DNA from: an uncultured Collinsella sp.
GTDB taxonomy: Bacteria; Actinomycetota; Coriobacteriia; Coriobacteriales; Coriobacteriaceae
DNA: 64,000 nucleotides
Reading direction: 5' to 3'
Assembly: GCA_900541675.1 (NCBI GenBank)
Contig: UQKU01000009.1
Coordinates: 6,436 to 70,435 of the forward strand
Positions 17,653 through 27,432 of this stretch are shown piece by piece. Both the position numbers and the translations under genes were made by a program. Below the pieces are notes generated by a model. It had not been told where the DNA came from, did no database searches, and was given only the letters and a program-made list of their open reading frames with translations. Position 1 is the stretch's first letter. Each line of letters begins with the position of its first letter.

Positions 17653-19014
17653 CTAGCTTTCGATATAGTCTTTGAGCTTGCTAGAGCGGCTGGGGTGACG
17701 GAGCTTGGCCAGGGTCTTGGACTCGATCTGGCGGATACGCTCGCGCGTGACGCCAAACTCGCGGCCGACTTCCTCGAGTGTACGGGGATGTCCGTCGACA
17801 AGGCCAAAGCGCAGCTCGATAACCTTGCGCTCACGATCGGCAAGCGAATCGAGCACCTGGGTGAGCTGCTCCTGCAGCATGGAGAAGCTGGCGGCATCGG
17901 GCGGAACGATAGCCTGGGAGTCCTCGATGAAGTCGCCCAGCTGGGAATCCTCTTCCTCGCCGATGGGGGTCTCGAGCGACACGGGCTCCTGCGAAATCTT
18001 CTGGATCTCGCGGACGCGGTCGGCACTCATGTCCATCTCGGCACCGATCTCCTCGGGGGTCGGGTCGCGACCCAGGTCCTGGAGAAGCTGGCGCTGCACG
18101 CGGACGAGCTTGTTGATGGTCTCGACCATGTGCACGGGAATACGGATGGTACGGGCCTGGTCGGCGATAGCACGCGTGATGGCCTGACGGATCCACCACG
18201 TGGCGTACGTGGAGAACTTAAAGCCCTTCTGGTAGTCGAACTTCTCGACGGCGCGGATCAGACCGAGGTTGCCCTCCTGGATCAGGTCCAGGAACAGCAT
18301 GCCGCGACCGACATAGCGCTTGGCGATGGAGACGACCAGGCGCAGGTTGGCGCTGATGAGCGCCTGCTTGGCCTCGAGACCCACGTTCTCGATTCGGGTC
18401 AGGCGACGCATCTCGGCGCGGGTGAGCTCGATCTCGCCCGCCTCGGCGGCCTCGAGCTTCTCGGTGGCATCGAGACCGGCCTCGATCTTCATGGCCAGGT
18501 CAACCTCTTCGGAGGCGGTCAGCAGGTCGACCTTACCGATCTCCTTAAGGTACATACGAACCGGGTCGCCGGTCAGCATCACCGTGGAGGCATCGATGCC
18601 ACGAACGCGCGAACGCGAACGGGACGTGCGCACGGTGCGCTTCTTCTTGCTCTTGGAAGAACCCATCTCGGCGTCGGCCTGGCGGGCCATCTTAAGCTCG
18701 TGATCGTCGAGCGAGCCGGAATCGTGCTCGTCGTCATCGAAATCGTCGGTATCGCTATCGTTATCGTCATCGTCGACGTCCATGGGGGCGTCGTCGTTAC
18801 CGCTCGCGGAGATAATCTGGATGCCGCTGTTGCGCAGCGCGGAATACACCGCGTTGAGCTGCTCGTCAGACACATCGATATCCTTCAGGGCGACCTGAAT
18901 CTCGTCCTCGGTTACCGAAGTCCTGTTTGAGCCGTTGCCCATGAGCTTTGCAACGTAGGATTCCAGCCCAGTACCCGTGCTCTCACTCTTTTTTGGCACA
19001 GATTCTCCCTTCAT
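17653..19014 (-). CDS. rpoD: Primary sigma factor RpoD (SigA)
   Basis: Housekeeping sigma-70. 453 residues. A low-complexity acidic insert near residues 65-95 (DVDDDDNDSDTDDFDDDEHD) precedes region 1.2 (DPVRMYLKEIGKVDLL); region 2 has ANLRLVVSIAKRYVGRGM and GFKFSTYATWWIRQAI; region 3 follows; region 4 ends with FGVTRERIRQIESKTLAKL. Last gene of the cluster, 95 bases after dnaG. Confidence 0.97.
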   Translation of the reverse strand: MKGESVPKKSESTGTGLESYVAKLMGNGSNRTSVTEDEIQVALKDIDVSDEQLNAVYSALRNSGIQIISASGNDDAPMDVDDDDNDSDTDDFDDDEHDSGSLDDHELKMARQADAEMGSSKSKKKRTVRTSRSRSRVRGIDASTVMLTGDPVRMYLKEIGKVDLLTASEEVDLAMKIEAGLDATEKLEAAEAGEIELTRAEMRRLTRIENVGLEAKQALISANLRLVVSIAKRYVGRGMLFLDLIQEGNLGLIRAVEKFDYQKGFKFSTYATWWIRQAITRAIADQARTIRIPVHMVETINKLVRVQRQLLQDLGRDPTPEEIGAEMDMSADRVREIQKISQEPVSLETPIGEEEDSQLGDFIEDSQAIVPPDAASFSMLQEQLTQVLDSLADRERKVIELRFGLVDGHPRTLEEVGREFGVTRERIRQIESKTLAKLRHPSRSSKLKDYIES

Positions 19015-19109
19015 AGTCCACAGGACTCATTACTTTAGCACACACATTGACGTCTATACCCAAAATTCAGACTGGATATAGGCGCGAATACGCTGGTTGA
19101 CCACAACAT

Positions 19110-21224
19110 CTAGACCTGGTCGGCGCCCGCCGTCTCCAAACCGATCAAACGGAACGGATCGGCCACGCCACCGATCGACTTTTGGAGCTCGCGCTGGCGC
19201 TGAGAATCTTGCATCGCTTGCATCGTCAGCACACGGCGCGCCTCATCGTCGAGCGACCGGTCCTGACGTAGCTTGGCCTGTGCGGCGCGCATGCGGCGCT
19301 TGATGGTGTAGAGCTCGAGGGTATCGAGCATAAACACGATGTTCGTCTCGGTGGGGTGCTTGCTCGTCGACGAAATACGCCCGGCGCTGACAAGCGACGC
19401 TGCCTCGGGACACACCGCGCGCGCCGCATCCATGCACGCCGTGGGGTCGGTGCCCGGCGGCGTCGCAAGCACGGCCCACGCGATGGACTCGTGACGCGGA
19501 TCCACCCACTCGATCGAGCAGATGCGGTCGGCATACGTGCGGAACAGGTCGGGGTAGCTCGTGAGCATCGTCAACAGCTCGCGCTCCCCCGCCAAAGACT
19601 TTCGCTCTAGGTCGGTCAGCACGATCGGCATCGTCGGTGCCGTGGGCGCGCCCGTTGCATCGGCTACCGGCGCCGCGCCATCCAACCCAACCGGCACATC
19701 GATCGGCGGCATATCGCCGACGACCTCGACCGGCGCAGCCCCGTAGGCCTCGAGCGGCACATAGTCGTACGGCTCTTCCTCGACCGGTGCGGACACCGGC
19801 GGCGTCACCCCCGACGCCCAAGCACCGCGAGACCTCCCCTGCGAACCAGACGCCCGACCGCCGGCGCTGCCTGTACGCTCGGCCTGCGCCCGCTGGCGCT
19901 CGTAGTTCTGCTCGCGACGACGCTCGGCGTCCTCACGCTTGGCAACATCGCGAAACACACGGCCCGAGCTCGAACGCACCGTCTCCAGATCCAAACCCAA
20001 AAGGTCCGCAATCTGGATAAAGTACGTATCGATCATATAGCTATCGCGCAGCGGATAGATGAGCGTCAGCGCATCCTCAAGCGCCTTGGCACGACCGCCC
20101 GGCGTGGTGATGTCGCTCGACTCCTGCAGCGACCGGTATACAAAGTCCATGAGGGGCTCGGCGGCGTCGATACGCGCCTGCAGTGCCTCGCCACCATGCG
20201 CGGTGATGAACTCCATGGGGTCGTTGCCGTCGGGAAGCACCACGCAGCGCAGGTCCATCGAATCCTGCTCGATAAACTGAATCGCGCGGCGCGCGGCCTT
20301 TTGACCGGCAGCGTCGCCATCGAACATATATACAATGCGCTTGGCAAAACGGGTGAGCGTCTTTACATGATGTTCCGTCAACGCCGTACCCAGCGTGGCG
20401 ACGACGTTTTTGATCCCCGCCTCCCAGCAGGCGATACAGTCGGTATATCCCTCCACCACGATGGCGGTATCCTGCGCGACGATAAACTCCTTAGCCCAGT
20501 TAAAGCCGTAGAGGTTTCGCTTTTTATGGAACACGCTCGTCTCGGCGGTGTTGAGGTACTTAGGCTGGCCGTCGCCCATAATGCGCCCGCCAAAGGCGAT
20601 GTTATGACCCTGCTCATCAAAGATGGGAAACATCACGCGGTCGTAAAAACGGTCGGCAAGCTGCCCGCGCCCACGGCTCACGGCCACGTTGGCATCGATC
20701 ATTTCCTGCGGGGTAAAGCCTGCCTGCGACAGATGCGACACCAGCGCGTTGCGACCCGGCGCAAAACCCAGGCAGTAGCGGCGGCAGACGTCGCCGCCCA
20801 TACCGCGGCTGGCGAAATACTCGCGCGGACGGCTGTCCTTACCGCGCATGAGCATGGTGTGGTAGAACTGGGCGGTCTCGGCGCACAGGTCGTAGATGCG
20901 GGCACGCTTGGTGCCGCGCTCGCGATAGGCGCCGGTATCGTGCAGCTCAATGCCGGCACGGTCGGCCAGGTAGCGAATCGACTCAGGGAAGCTCAGGTTC
21001 TCGCGCTTCATGATGTAGGTGAAGACGTCGCCGCCCTCGCCACAGCCAAAGCAGTGCCACACCTGCGTGGCGGGGATAATGTGAAACGACGGGGTCTTTT
21101 CGCCATGAAAGGGGCAGCAACCCCAAAACTCATGGCCGCGGGGCTTGAGCTCAACCGTTTCCTGCACGATGGCAACCAGGTCGGACGCAGCGCGCACCTG
21201 GTCTTTTTCCTCATCGCTAATCAC
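19110..21224 (-). CDS. dnaG: DNA primase DnaG
   Basis: Synthesises RNA primers at the fork. 704 residues. N-terminal CHC2 zinc finger CCPFHGEKTPSFH with HCFGCGEGGD; TOPRIM catalytic core with IVVEGYTDCIACWE and MFDGDAAGQKAARR; a proline/alanine-rich linker around 450-545; C-terminal DnaB-binding helices. Overlaps the ribF stop by 8 bases. dnaG directly upstream of rpoD is the classical macromolecular-synthesis arrangement (rpsU is absent). Confidence 0.97.
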   Translation of the reverse strand: MISDEEKDQVRAASDLVAIVQETVELKPRGHEFWGCCPFHGEKTPSFHIIPATQVWHCFGCGEGGDVFTYIMKRENLSFPESIRYLADRAGIELHDTGAYRERGTKRARIYDLCAETAQFYHTMLMRGKDSRPREYFASRGMGGDVCRRYCLGFAPGRNALVSHLSQAGFTPQEMIDANVAVSRGRGQLADRFYDRVMFPIFDEQGHNIAFGGRIMGDGQPKYLNTAETSVFHKKRNLYGFNWAKEFIVAQDTAIVVEGYTDCIACWEAGIKNVVATLGTALTEHHVKTLTRFAKRIVYMFDGDAAGQKAARRAIQFIEQDSMDLRCVVLPDGNDPMEFITAHGGEALQARIDAAEPLMDFVYRSLQESSDITTPGGRAKALEDALTLIYPLRDSYMIDTYFIQIADLLGLDLETVRSSSGRVFRDVAKREDAERRREQNYERQRAQAERTGSAGGRASGSQGRSRGAWASGVTPPVSAPVEEEPYDYVPLEAYGAAPVEVVGDMPPIDVPVGLDGAAPVADATGAPTAPTMPIVLTDLERKSLAGERELLTMLTSYPDLFRTYADRICSIEWVDPRHESIAWAVLATPPGTDPTACMDAARAVCPEAASLVSAGRISSTSKHPTETNIVFMLDTLELYTIKRRMRAAQAKLRQDRSLDDEARRVLTMQAMQDSQRQRELQKSIGGVADPFRLIGLETAGADQV

Positions 21225-22224
21225 GGATGCTCACCCCCTGCTCACCCAAATGATGACGGATATCGTCAATATTACCCTCGACGGTCGCGATAAGCTCGTC
21301 CAGCGAATCGAACACGCGCGACGGGCGCAGCCAACGTGTAAACGCCAGCGAAACCGAGGCGCCGTACAGGTCGCCTGCATACCCGATCAAGTTGGCCTCG
21401 AGATGAGCCGAGGCGGCATCGTCGGCATACGTCGGCGGCAGGCCCACGTTGACGGCGGCAGGCCATACGGTATCGTCGACCAGCACCAAGCCCTCGTAGA
21501 CGCCATCGGCAGGCACCTGAATGCCCTCGGGCACCTGAATATTTGCCGTGGGAAAACCCATGTCGGAGCCCTGGTGACGACCGCCGGCAACAATACCTCG
21601 CAGCATATACGGGCGGCCGAGCAGCTCGGCGGCAAGCTCAACATGACCCCGGCGCAGCTCCTGGCGAATACGGGTGGCGCAGATCGTCTGCCCATCGACG
21701 CACAGCAGCTCGTGGCCATAGACGTCAACGCCGCGCTCGGCTCCCCATGCCTGCATCTCGGCAACGCCCGAGGCACCGCCGCGGCCCAACCTAAAGTCGC
21801 TACCCACGCGAATCGAGCGGATATCGACGACGCGCGACAGCAGCTTAAGAAAGCCTACGTGGTCGAGTGCCGCCACCGCGGGCGTAAAGGGAACGGCCAC
21901 GACCGCATCGACCCCGGTGAGAGCCAGGGCATGCAGACGGTCAGCCGTCGTCATCAATTTTTGCGCGGGCGAAGGGCTCACCACCACGTCCGGGTCGGGA
22001 TCGAAGGTGACCACGACCGCCTTGCAGCCGTGGTCACGCGCATCGCGAACGACCGTGTCGATCAGTTCGCGATGCCCCCGATGCACGCCGTCGAACACGC
22101 CGATGGCGATCGACGCGGCGCCCAGGCACGCGCAATCATCAAACGCATCGGCGGCAACGATGCAGGCCTCATCCGACTCGCCCGCAAAAAAAATACGCGA
22201 GAGCTCGTGGGAGGCCAGCATCAT
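21217..22224 (-). CDS. ribF: Bifunctional riboflavin kinase / FAD synthetase
   Basis: Converts riboflavin to FMN and FAD. 335 residues. N-terminal FAD-synthetase domain with IAIGVFDGVHRGHREL and VVTFDPDPDVVV; C-terminal flavokinase domain with RGIVAGGRHQGSDMGFPTAN and DGVYEGLVLV. The kinase motif reads GGRHQGSDMGFPTAN, close to the usual G-x-x-x-G-x-x-x-GFPTAN. Overlaps truB by 4 bases and dnaG by 8. No FMN riboswitch is seen. Confidence 0.95.
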   Translation of the reverse strand: MMLASHELSRIFFAGESDEACIVAADAFDDCACLGAASIAIGVFDGVHRGHRELIDTVVRDARDHGCKAVVVTFDPDPDVVVSPSPAQKLMTTADRLHALALTGVDAVVAVPFTPAVAALDHVGFLKLLSRVVDIRSIRVGSDFRLGRGGASGVAEMQAWGAERGVDVYGHELLCVDGQTICATRIRQELRRGHVELAAELLGRPYMLRGIVAGGRHQGSDMGFPTANIQVPEGIQVPADGVYEGLVLVDDTVWPAAVNVGLPPTYADDAASAHLEANLIGYAGDLYGASVSLAFTRWLRPSRVFDSLDELIATVEGNIDDIRHHLGEQGVSIRD

Positions 22225-23153
22225 CGAACACCGCCGATCGCCTGCGGAAAGACATGCTCCATAACAAAGCGGCCGCCCTCGATACGGGCAAGCGCCTTGA
22301 GCCCGCCATCGAGCACCAGCGCAAACGGCGCCTTCGACGCATCGAAGCCCACAAGCGCGCGCTCAATAGAAATACGACGTCCGCACAGCAGATCGTCGGC
22401 AAGGTCACCCGGCAAGTCGACGCGCGTGGCGCCCAGTGCCGCAATGGGATCCAGGGCAAAGCCGGCAGCGGACTCGGCAGAAAGTTCCTCGACCGCATGG
22501 CAGGCACCGATGGAAACAACACCGGAGGCCGTACGGCGCAATGCAGAAATATGCGCCGCGTTGTCGCAGGCACGACCCAGGTCGCGAGCGAGCGCACGGA
22601 TATAGGTGCCCTTACTCACCGAAAACGCCACAGTCCAAACGCAAACGTCGCCCTCGCCGCTCACGGCAATCAGGTCAGCGGAGTACACCTCGACCGGACG
22701 CGGGGACAACTCAACGGCGTTGCCCTCGCGCGCAGACTTATAGGCGCGCACGCCGTTGACCGAAATGGCCGAAAACGCCGGCGGTACCTGCATCTGCGGG
22801 CCCAGCATGGCGGACAGGCGCTCGCGGGCATAGGCCGGATCGCGCAAGTCGGCAGTAATGGGCACCGTGCGAACGGCCTCGCCCTCCGCATCATCGGTAT
22901 TGGTCTCGACGCCAAACGAGATATCGGCGACGTAGCTTTTGGTATCGAGCGTGAGCATGCCCAGCAGACGCGTGGCCTGGCCCACGCCCACCACCATGAC
23001 ACCCGATGCCATGGGGTCGAGCGTTCCGGCATGGCCGACGCGCCGCTCATGGAGGGCGCGTCGGCATTGCGAGACCACGTCGTGGGACGTGCAGCCCACC
23101 GGCTTATCGACGGCGAGCAGCATATTAAGTTGAGAAGGTGTACGACGAGCCAT
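22221..23153 (-). CDS. truB: tRNA pseudouridine-55 synthase TruB
   Basis: Forms pseudouridine 55 in the T loop of tRNAs. 310 residues. Catalytic aspartate in HAGTLDPMASGVMVVGVG, preceded by DKPVGCTSHDVVSQCRR, and KSYVADISFGVETNTDD. The order rbfA-nrnA-truB-ribF is the conserved one. Confidence 0.96.
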   Translation of the reverse strand: MARRTPSQLNMLLAVDKPVGCTSHDVVSQCRRALHERRVGHAGTLDPMASGVMVVGVGQATRLLGMLTLDTKSYVADISFGVETNTDDAEGEAVRTVPITADLRDPAYARERLSAMLGPQMQVPPAFSAISVNGVRAYKSAREGNAVELSPRPVEVYSADLIAVSGEGDVCVWTVAFSVSKGTYIRALARDLGRACDNAAHISALRRTASGVVSIGACHAVEELSAESAAGFALDPIAALGATRVDLPGDLADDLLCGRRISIERALVGFDASKAPFALVLDGGLKALARIEGGRFVMEHVFPQAIGGVR

Positions 23154-23168
23154 GTACCATCCAAAAAG

Positions 23169-24212
23169 TTAGAGCTCGACGGTCACCGAAGCGGGATCCT
23201 CCCCTACCAGCTCGGCCAGCATGGGAAGTGCCGCGGTGAGCGTCTCGGAAATCGTTCCGGCGTTGGTAAAGCCGGCGGCAGCGTGGTGCCCACCTCCGCC
23301 AAAGTTGGCCGCAATCTCGGAAACATCAAGATCGCCCTTGGAGCGCAGGTTGCCACGCACCTTGGTATCGCCCTCGATGCCCTTAAGGAACAGGCAGACC
23401 TCGACGCCCATCACAGAGCGCACCACATCGACCAGGCCGTCGCACTCATCCGAGGTGACGCCGCATTCCTTGAGGTCACTCTCATACGCGTAGCTATATG
23501 CCACGCGCCCGTGCGCGACCGTCTTGATGCGACCCATGACGATGGACTTAAGATGCAAGAACTCGACACGCATGCTCTGATAGACCTCGAGCGCGACGCG
23601 CGCCGGATCGGCACCGTGCGCCACCAGACGCGAGGCGGCATGAAACGCGGCAGCGTCGGCGTTCTGATACTGAAAACGACCGGTATCGGTGACCAGGCCG
23701 CACAGCAGGCAGGTCGCAATGCTGTCGCTTGCAGTAATGCCGCAATCGGCCAAAAAGCGGTCGATAATCATGGCGCAAGCAGCGGCATTGACACACCTAA
23801 GGCTGACCTCGGCAAACTCCTCGCGTGCCGGGTGATGGTCAAAGCACGCCACGTGAGCCGAACGACGCAGGACCTCGGCGGAATTATTGAGGCGCTCGAC
23901 GACCGGCACGTCTACTGAAATGAACAGGTCCGGGTTGCCGGTGTAGGCAGATGCCGGCACCAGCAGATCGGCGCCCTCCATAAAACGGTAGATGCGCGGA
24001 ACGGGATCGTCGTCTGCCAGCAGCAGGGCGATGTCCTTGTCGGGGAACACCTTCATAAGCGAAAGGCCCAGGCCCAACACGGAGCCCAAGGCATCGCCGT
24101 CGGGAGAGGTGTGACCCGAGATCGCAATGGAGGACGCACCCTCGATGAGCTCGAGGATGCGTCGTTTAATATCTGCAGACTCGCACGAGGCGAGATCGGC
24201 GGAATTAGTCAT
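23169..24212 (-). CDS. nrnA: DHH/DHHA1 phosphoesterase (NrnA-type oligoribonuclease / pAp phosphatase)
   Basis: Degrades very short RNAs and 3'-phosphoadenosine-5'-phosphate. 347 residues. Metal-binding motifs SGHTSPDGDALGS (about 34-46), SVDVPVVERL and CFDHHPAREE; C-terminal DHHA1 substrate domain with GGGGHHAAAGF. Overlaps rbfA by 8 bases; lies in the truB-rbfA position usual for nrnA. Confidence 0.93.
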   Translation of the reverse strand: MTNSADLASCESADIKRRILELIEGASSIAISGHTSPDGDALGSVLGLGLSLMKVFPDKDIALLLADDDPVPRIYRFMEGADLLVPASAYTGNPDLFISVDVPVVERLNNSAEVLRRSAHVACFDHHPAREEFAEVSLRCVNAAACAMIIDRFLADCGITASDSIATCLLCGLVTDTGRFQYQNADAAAFHAASRLVAHGADPARVALEVYQSMRVEFLHLKSIVMGRIKTVAHGRVAYSYAYESDLKECGVTSDECDGLVDVVRSVMGVEVCLFLKGIEGDTKVRGNLRSKGDLDVSEIAANFGGGGHHAAAGFTNAGTISETLTAALPMLAELVGEDPASVTVEL

Positions 24213-24615
24213 CTAAAGCTGCCTCCTGGGCGGCATCCGCTATGGGGTAGCCGTCCTCGTCCTTTTCGATCGCAAGCGTGGCCGGAACGTTTTCCAGCGC
24301 ACGCGTGATGCGCTCGGCCTCATCGGTCGAGCGATCGATGCGAAAATCGAGCTCGGGCGTAACGCGCCAATCGAGCGAGCGAGCCAACAGGCTGCGAATA
24401 CGGCCCTTGGCGCTGGCGAGCGCCTCCATGACCTCATCGTAGCGGCTCGCATCGCACGACACGTACACGCGCGCGAACGAACGGTCCACCGCGACCTCGA
24501 CCGCGGTCAGGGTGACCAGGTCGAGACGCGGATCGGAAACCTCAAAGAGCAGGATATAACCGAGCTTCTCGCGAAGCTGCTCGCCCAAACGGCGGGTTGC
24601 CTGCGTTTGCTTCAT
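24205..24615 (-). CDS. rbfA: 30S ribosome-binding factor RbfA
   Basis: Cold-shock-linked factor for 16S rRNA 5'-end maturation. 136 residues with the KH-like core RLGEQLREKLGYILLFEVSDP, SFARVYVSCDA and LDFRIDRSTDEAERI. Follows infB by 11 bases. Confidence 0.94.
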   Translation of the reverse strand: MKQTQATRRLGEQLREKLGYILLFEVSDPRLDLVTLTAVEVAVDRSFARVYVSCDASRYDEVMEALASAKGRIRSLLARSLDWRVTPELDFRIDRSTDEAERITRALENVPATLAIEKDEDGYPIADAAQEAALDD

Positions 24616-24626
24616 AGCGCTACCCC

Positions 24627-27341
24627 CTACTCGGTACGGGCAACCTGGTCGATACGGTAACCCTCGATCTGGTCGCCGGGCTTGATGTCCTGGAAGTTCT
24701 CCAGGCCAATGCCGCCCTCGGAACCGCTCTTGAGGCTCTTGGCCTCGTCCTTGTAGTGGCGCATCGAGGCGATCTTGCCGTTGAAGACCACGATGCCATC
24801 ACGCACCAGGCGCACGGAATCGGTCGCGGCGATCTCGCCCTCCTCCACGCGGACACCGGCGGCGATACCGACTTTGGGCACCTTGAAGGTGTCCAGGACG
24901 GTCGCGGTACCCGTGGAGACCTCGACCTCGGTAGGCTTGAGCATGCCGATGCGGGCAGCGTCGAGCTCCTCGAGGCACTTGTAGATAACGTCGTAGCAAC
25001 GAATCTCGACGCCCTCGCGCTCGGCAGCGGAGCGCGCCTTGCCGTCGGGACGCACGCCAAAGCCGATGATGATGGCGTTGGAGGCGTCGGCCAGGACGAC
25101 GTCGGTCTCGTTGATGGCACCGACAGCGGAGTGGATCGTATTGATGCGGACCTCGGACTGATCCATCTTGTCGAGCGAGTCCTGAAGGGCCTCGATGGAG
25201 CCCTGGACGTCGGCCTTAATGATCAGGTTGAGCTCCTTGACCTCGGCGTCGGCGATGGTCTCGAAGAGGTTCTCGAGCGTGACGTGCTTCACGCGGCTCT
25301 GCTCCTCGATACGGGCCTTGAGCGAACGCTCATCGGCCAGGGCGCGAGCCTCGCGCTCGTCCTCGAACACGCGGAACTCGTCACCGGCGTTGGGCACGGA
25401 CTGCAGGCCCAAGATCTCAACGGCGTCGGAGGGGCCGGCCTCGGTGACGGCGTTGCCCTTGGGATCGAGCATGGCGCGGACGCGGCCGTAGGTAAGACCG
25501 GCGACCAGCGTATCGCCCACGTGCAGAGTACCGCGGGTCACGAGAACCGTGGCAACCGAGCCGCGGCCCTTGTCGAGCTTGGCCTCGAGAACGTTGCCGG
25601 AGGCAAAGGTGTCGGGGTTGGCCTTGAGCTCGAGCACGTCGGCCTGGAGCAGCACGGTCTCGAGCAGGTCGTCGATACCGATCTTCTGCTTGGCCGAGAT
25701 GTTGACGAACATGTTCTGTCCGCCCCACTCCTCGGGGATGATGCCGTACTCGGTGAGTTCCTGGCGCACGCGGTCGGGGTTGGCGCCCGGCTTATCGATC
25801 TTGTTGACGGCGACGACGATGGGTACGCCGGCGGCCTTGGCGTGGTTGATCGACTCGATGGTCTGAGGCATGACGCCGTCGTCGGCAGCCACGATCAGGA
25901 TGACGATGTCGGTCACCTTGGCGCCGCGGGCACGCATAGCCGTAAAGGTGGCGTGGCCCGGGGTATCGATGAAGGTGATCTTGCGGTCGTTGATCATGAC
26001 CTGCGAAGCACCGATGGCCTGGGTAATGCCGCCCGCCTCGCCGGCAGCGACACCGGTGTGACGGATGGCGTCGAGCAGGCTCGTCTTGCCGTGGTCGACG
26101 TGACCCATGACGGTGACGACCGGGGCGCGGGGCTTAAGGTCGGCGGGATCGTCGTAGAACGAGAAGGGGTTCTCCTCCTCGGGGGTGATGATCTTGATCT
26201 GACGGCCCAGGTCGTCGGCAACGAGCTCGACGAGGTCGTCGGACATGGACTGCGTCATCGTGAGCGGCGTGCCCAGCAGGAACAGGCGCTTGATGATGTC
26301 GTTGGCCGGAACGTCGAGCGCCTCGGCGAGCTCCTGGACGGTAACGCCCTGGGAGACCTTGATGGCGTCGAGCTCCTCGGGGTTCACGCCCTGGGCCAGC
26401 GCCTCCTCAATCTTGCGCTCCTCCTGAGCCTTAGCAGCCTCGCGCTCGCGCTTCTCCTTGCGCTTCTTGCGGCGACCGGTGGACTCGCGAGAGGCCTCCT
26501 CGACGGCAGCGCGGGCCTCCTCGAGAACCTTCTCGCGGCTGTACTCCTCGGCCTCGCGAGCCATGCGGCTGTAGTGGTCCTCATCGTTGCCGTGACCGCC
26601 CTTGCGCTTCTTGCCCTTGCCCTGCTTATCGGGGTTGGGGAAGTCCATGCCGGCAGCGACGTTGTTGCTGGCGTTGGTGCGATGGCTGTGCGGACGGCTC
26701 TCGGAGGCGTTGCGCTCGGAGTTGTTGTCGGAGGCGTTGCGATCGTTACGACGGCCACCGCGACGGTCGTTGTTGCCGCTGCGACGGTTGCCGCGCTCGG
26801 CGGCGCGCTCTGCTTTGGCCTTCTCCTCGGCGTCCTTCTTCTCCTTGAGCACGGTCTCCTGTGCGGCGATCTGGTCGAGCAGCGAGCGGAAGCGCGAACC
26901 GGAGTCGGAAGCGGGGACGGCGCGGCGCTGGGCCTCGCGGGCAGCCTCCTCCTTCTCGCGGGCAAGGCGCTCCTGCTCAGCCTTCTTCTTGGCCTCGGCC
27001 TCGGCACGGGCGGCCTCCTCGGCAGCCTGGGCGGCGGCGAACTGGCGGCGCTCCTCCTCGCGTGCCTTCTCGGCGGCGATGCGCTCACGCTCGGCCTCGG
27101 CAGCGCGCGCTGCCTCCTCGGCGGCGGCTGCCTCCTCCTCGGCCTGCTTGGCGGCCTCGACTTCCTTGGCGCGGGCCTCGATCACCGAGGCGAGCTGCTT
27201 GCGGACCATGGCGACGTAAGCGTCCTCCAGAGCGGAGGAAGCGGACTTAGCGGGAATCTTCATTTCGGCGAGATGACCCATCAGTTCCTTGGAGGTCATG
27301 CCGAACTCTTTGGCCAGGGTGGACACACGGACTTTTGCCAT
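24627..27341 (-). CDS. infB: Translation initiation factor IF-2
   Basis: GTPase that brings fMet-tRNA to the 30S subunit. 904 residues. N-terminal IF2_N motif (RVSTLAKEFGMTSKELMGHL), a long Ala/Glu/Arg-rich charged region (about 55-330), then the G domain with GHVDHGKTSLLDAIR, DTPGHATF and NKID, and the beta-barrel domains ending with VARTE. Confidence 0.97.
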   Translation of the reverse strand: MAKVRVSTLAKEFGMTSKELMGHLAEMKIPAKSASSALEDAYVAMVRKQLASVIEARAKEVEAAKQAEEEAAAAEEAARAAEAERERIAAEKAREEERRQFAAAQAAEEAARAEAEAKKKAEQERLAREKEEAAREAQRRAVPASDSGSRFRSLLDQIAAQETVLKEKKDAEEKAKAERAAERGNRRSGNNDRRGGRRNDRNASDNNSERNASESRPHSHRTNASNNVAAGMDFPNPDKQGKGKKRKGGHGNDEDHYSRMAREAEEYSREKVLEEARAAVEEASRESTGRRKKRKEKREREAAKAQEERKIEEALAQGVNPEELDAIKVSQGVTVQELAEALDVPANDIIKRLFLLGTPLTMTQSMSDDLVELVADDLGRQIKIITPEEENPFSFYDDPADLKPRAPVVTVMGHVDHGKTSLLDAIRHTGVAAGEAGGITQAIGASQVMINDRKITFIDTPGHATFTAMRARGAKVTDIVILIVAADDGVMPQTIESINHAKAAGVPIVVAVNKIDKPGANPDRVRQELTEYGIIPEEWGGQNMFVNISAKQKIGIDDLLETVLLQADVLELKANPDTFASGNVLEAKLDKGRGSVATVLVTRGTLHVGDTLVAGLTYGRVRAMLDPKGNAVTEAGPSDAVEILGLQSVPNAGDEFRVFEDEREARALADERSLKARIEEQSRVKHVTLENLFETIADAEVKELNLIIKADVQGSIEALQDSLDKMDQSEVRINTIHSAVGAINETDVVLADASNAIIIGFGVRPDGKARSAAEREGVEIRCYDVIYKCLEELDAARIGMLKPTEVEVSTGTATVLDTFKVPKVGIAAGVRVEEGEIAATDSVRLVRDGIVVFNGKIASMRHYKDEAKSLKSGSEGGIGLENFQDIKPGDQIEGYRIDQVARTE

Positions 27342-27432
27342 ATGACTTCACCTACCCTTTCTGGCACCTTGGGTGCCTAGAGACTGAACGAGCGTGGGAG
27401 ATGCGCCGGGACCCGCCCGGCGCGACCGCGCG

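Noticed and set aside
24756..27380. Plus-strand open frame of 874 codons opposite infB
   Set aside because: Antisense shadow of infB.
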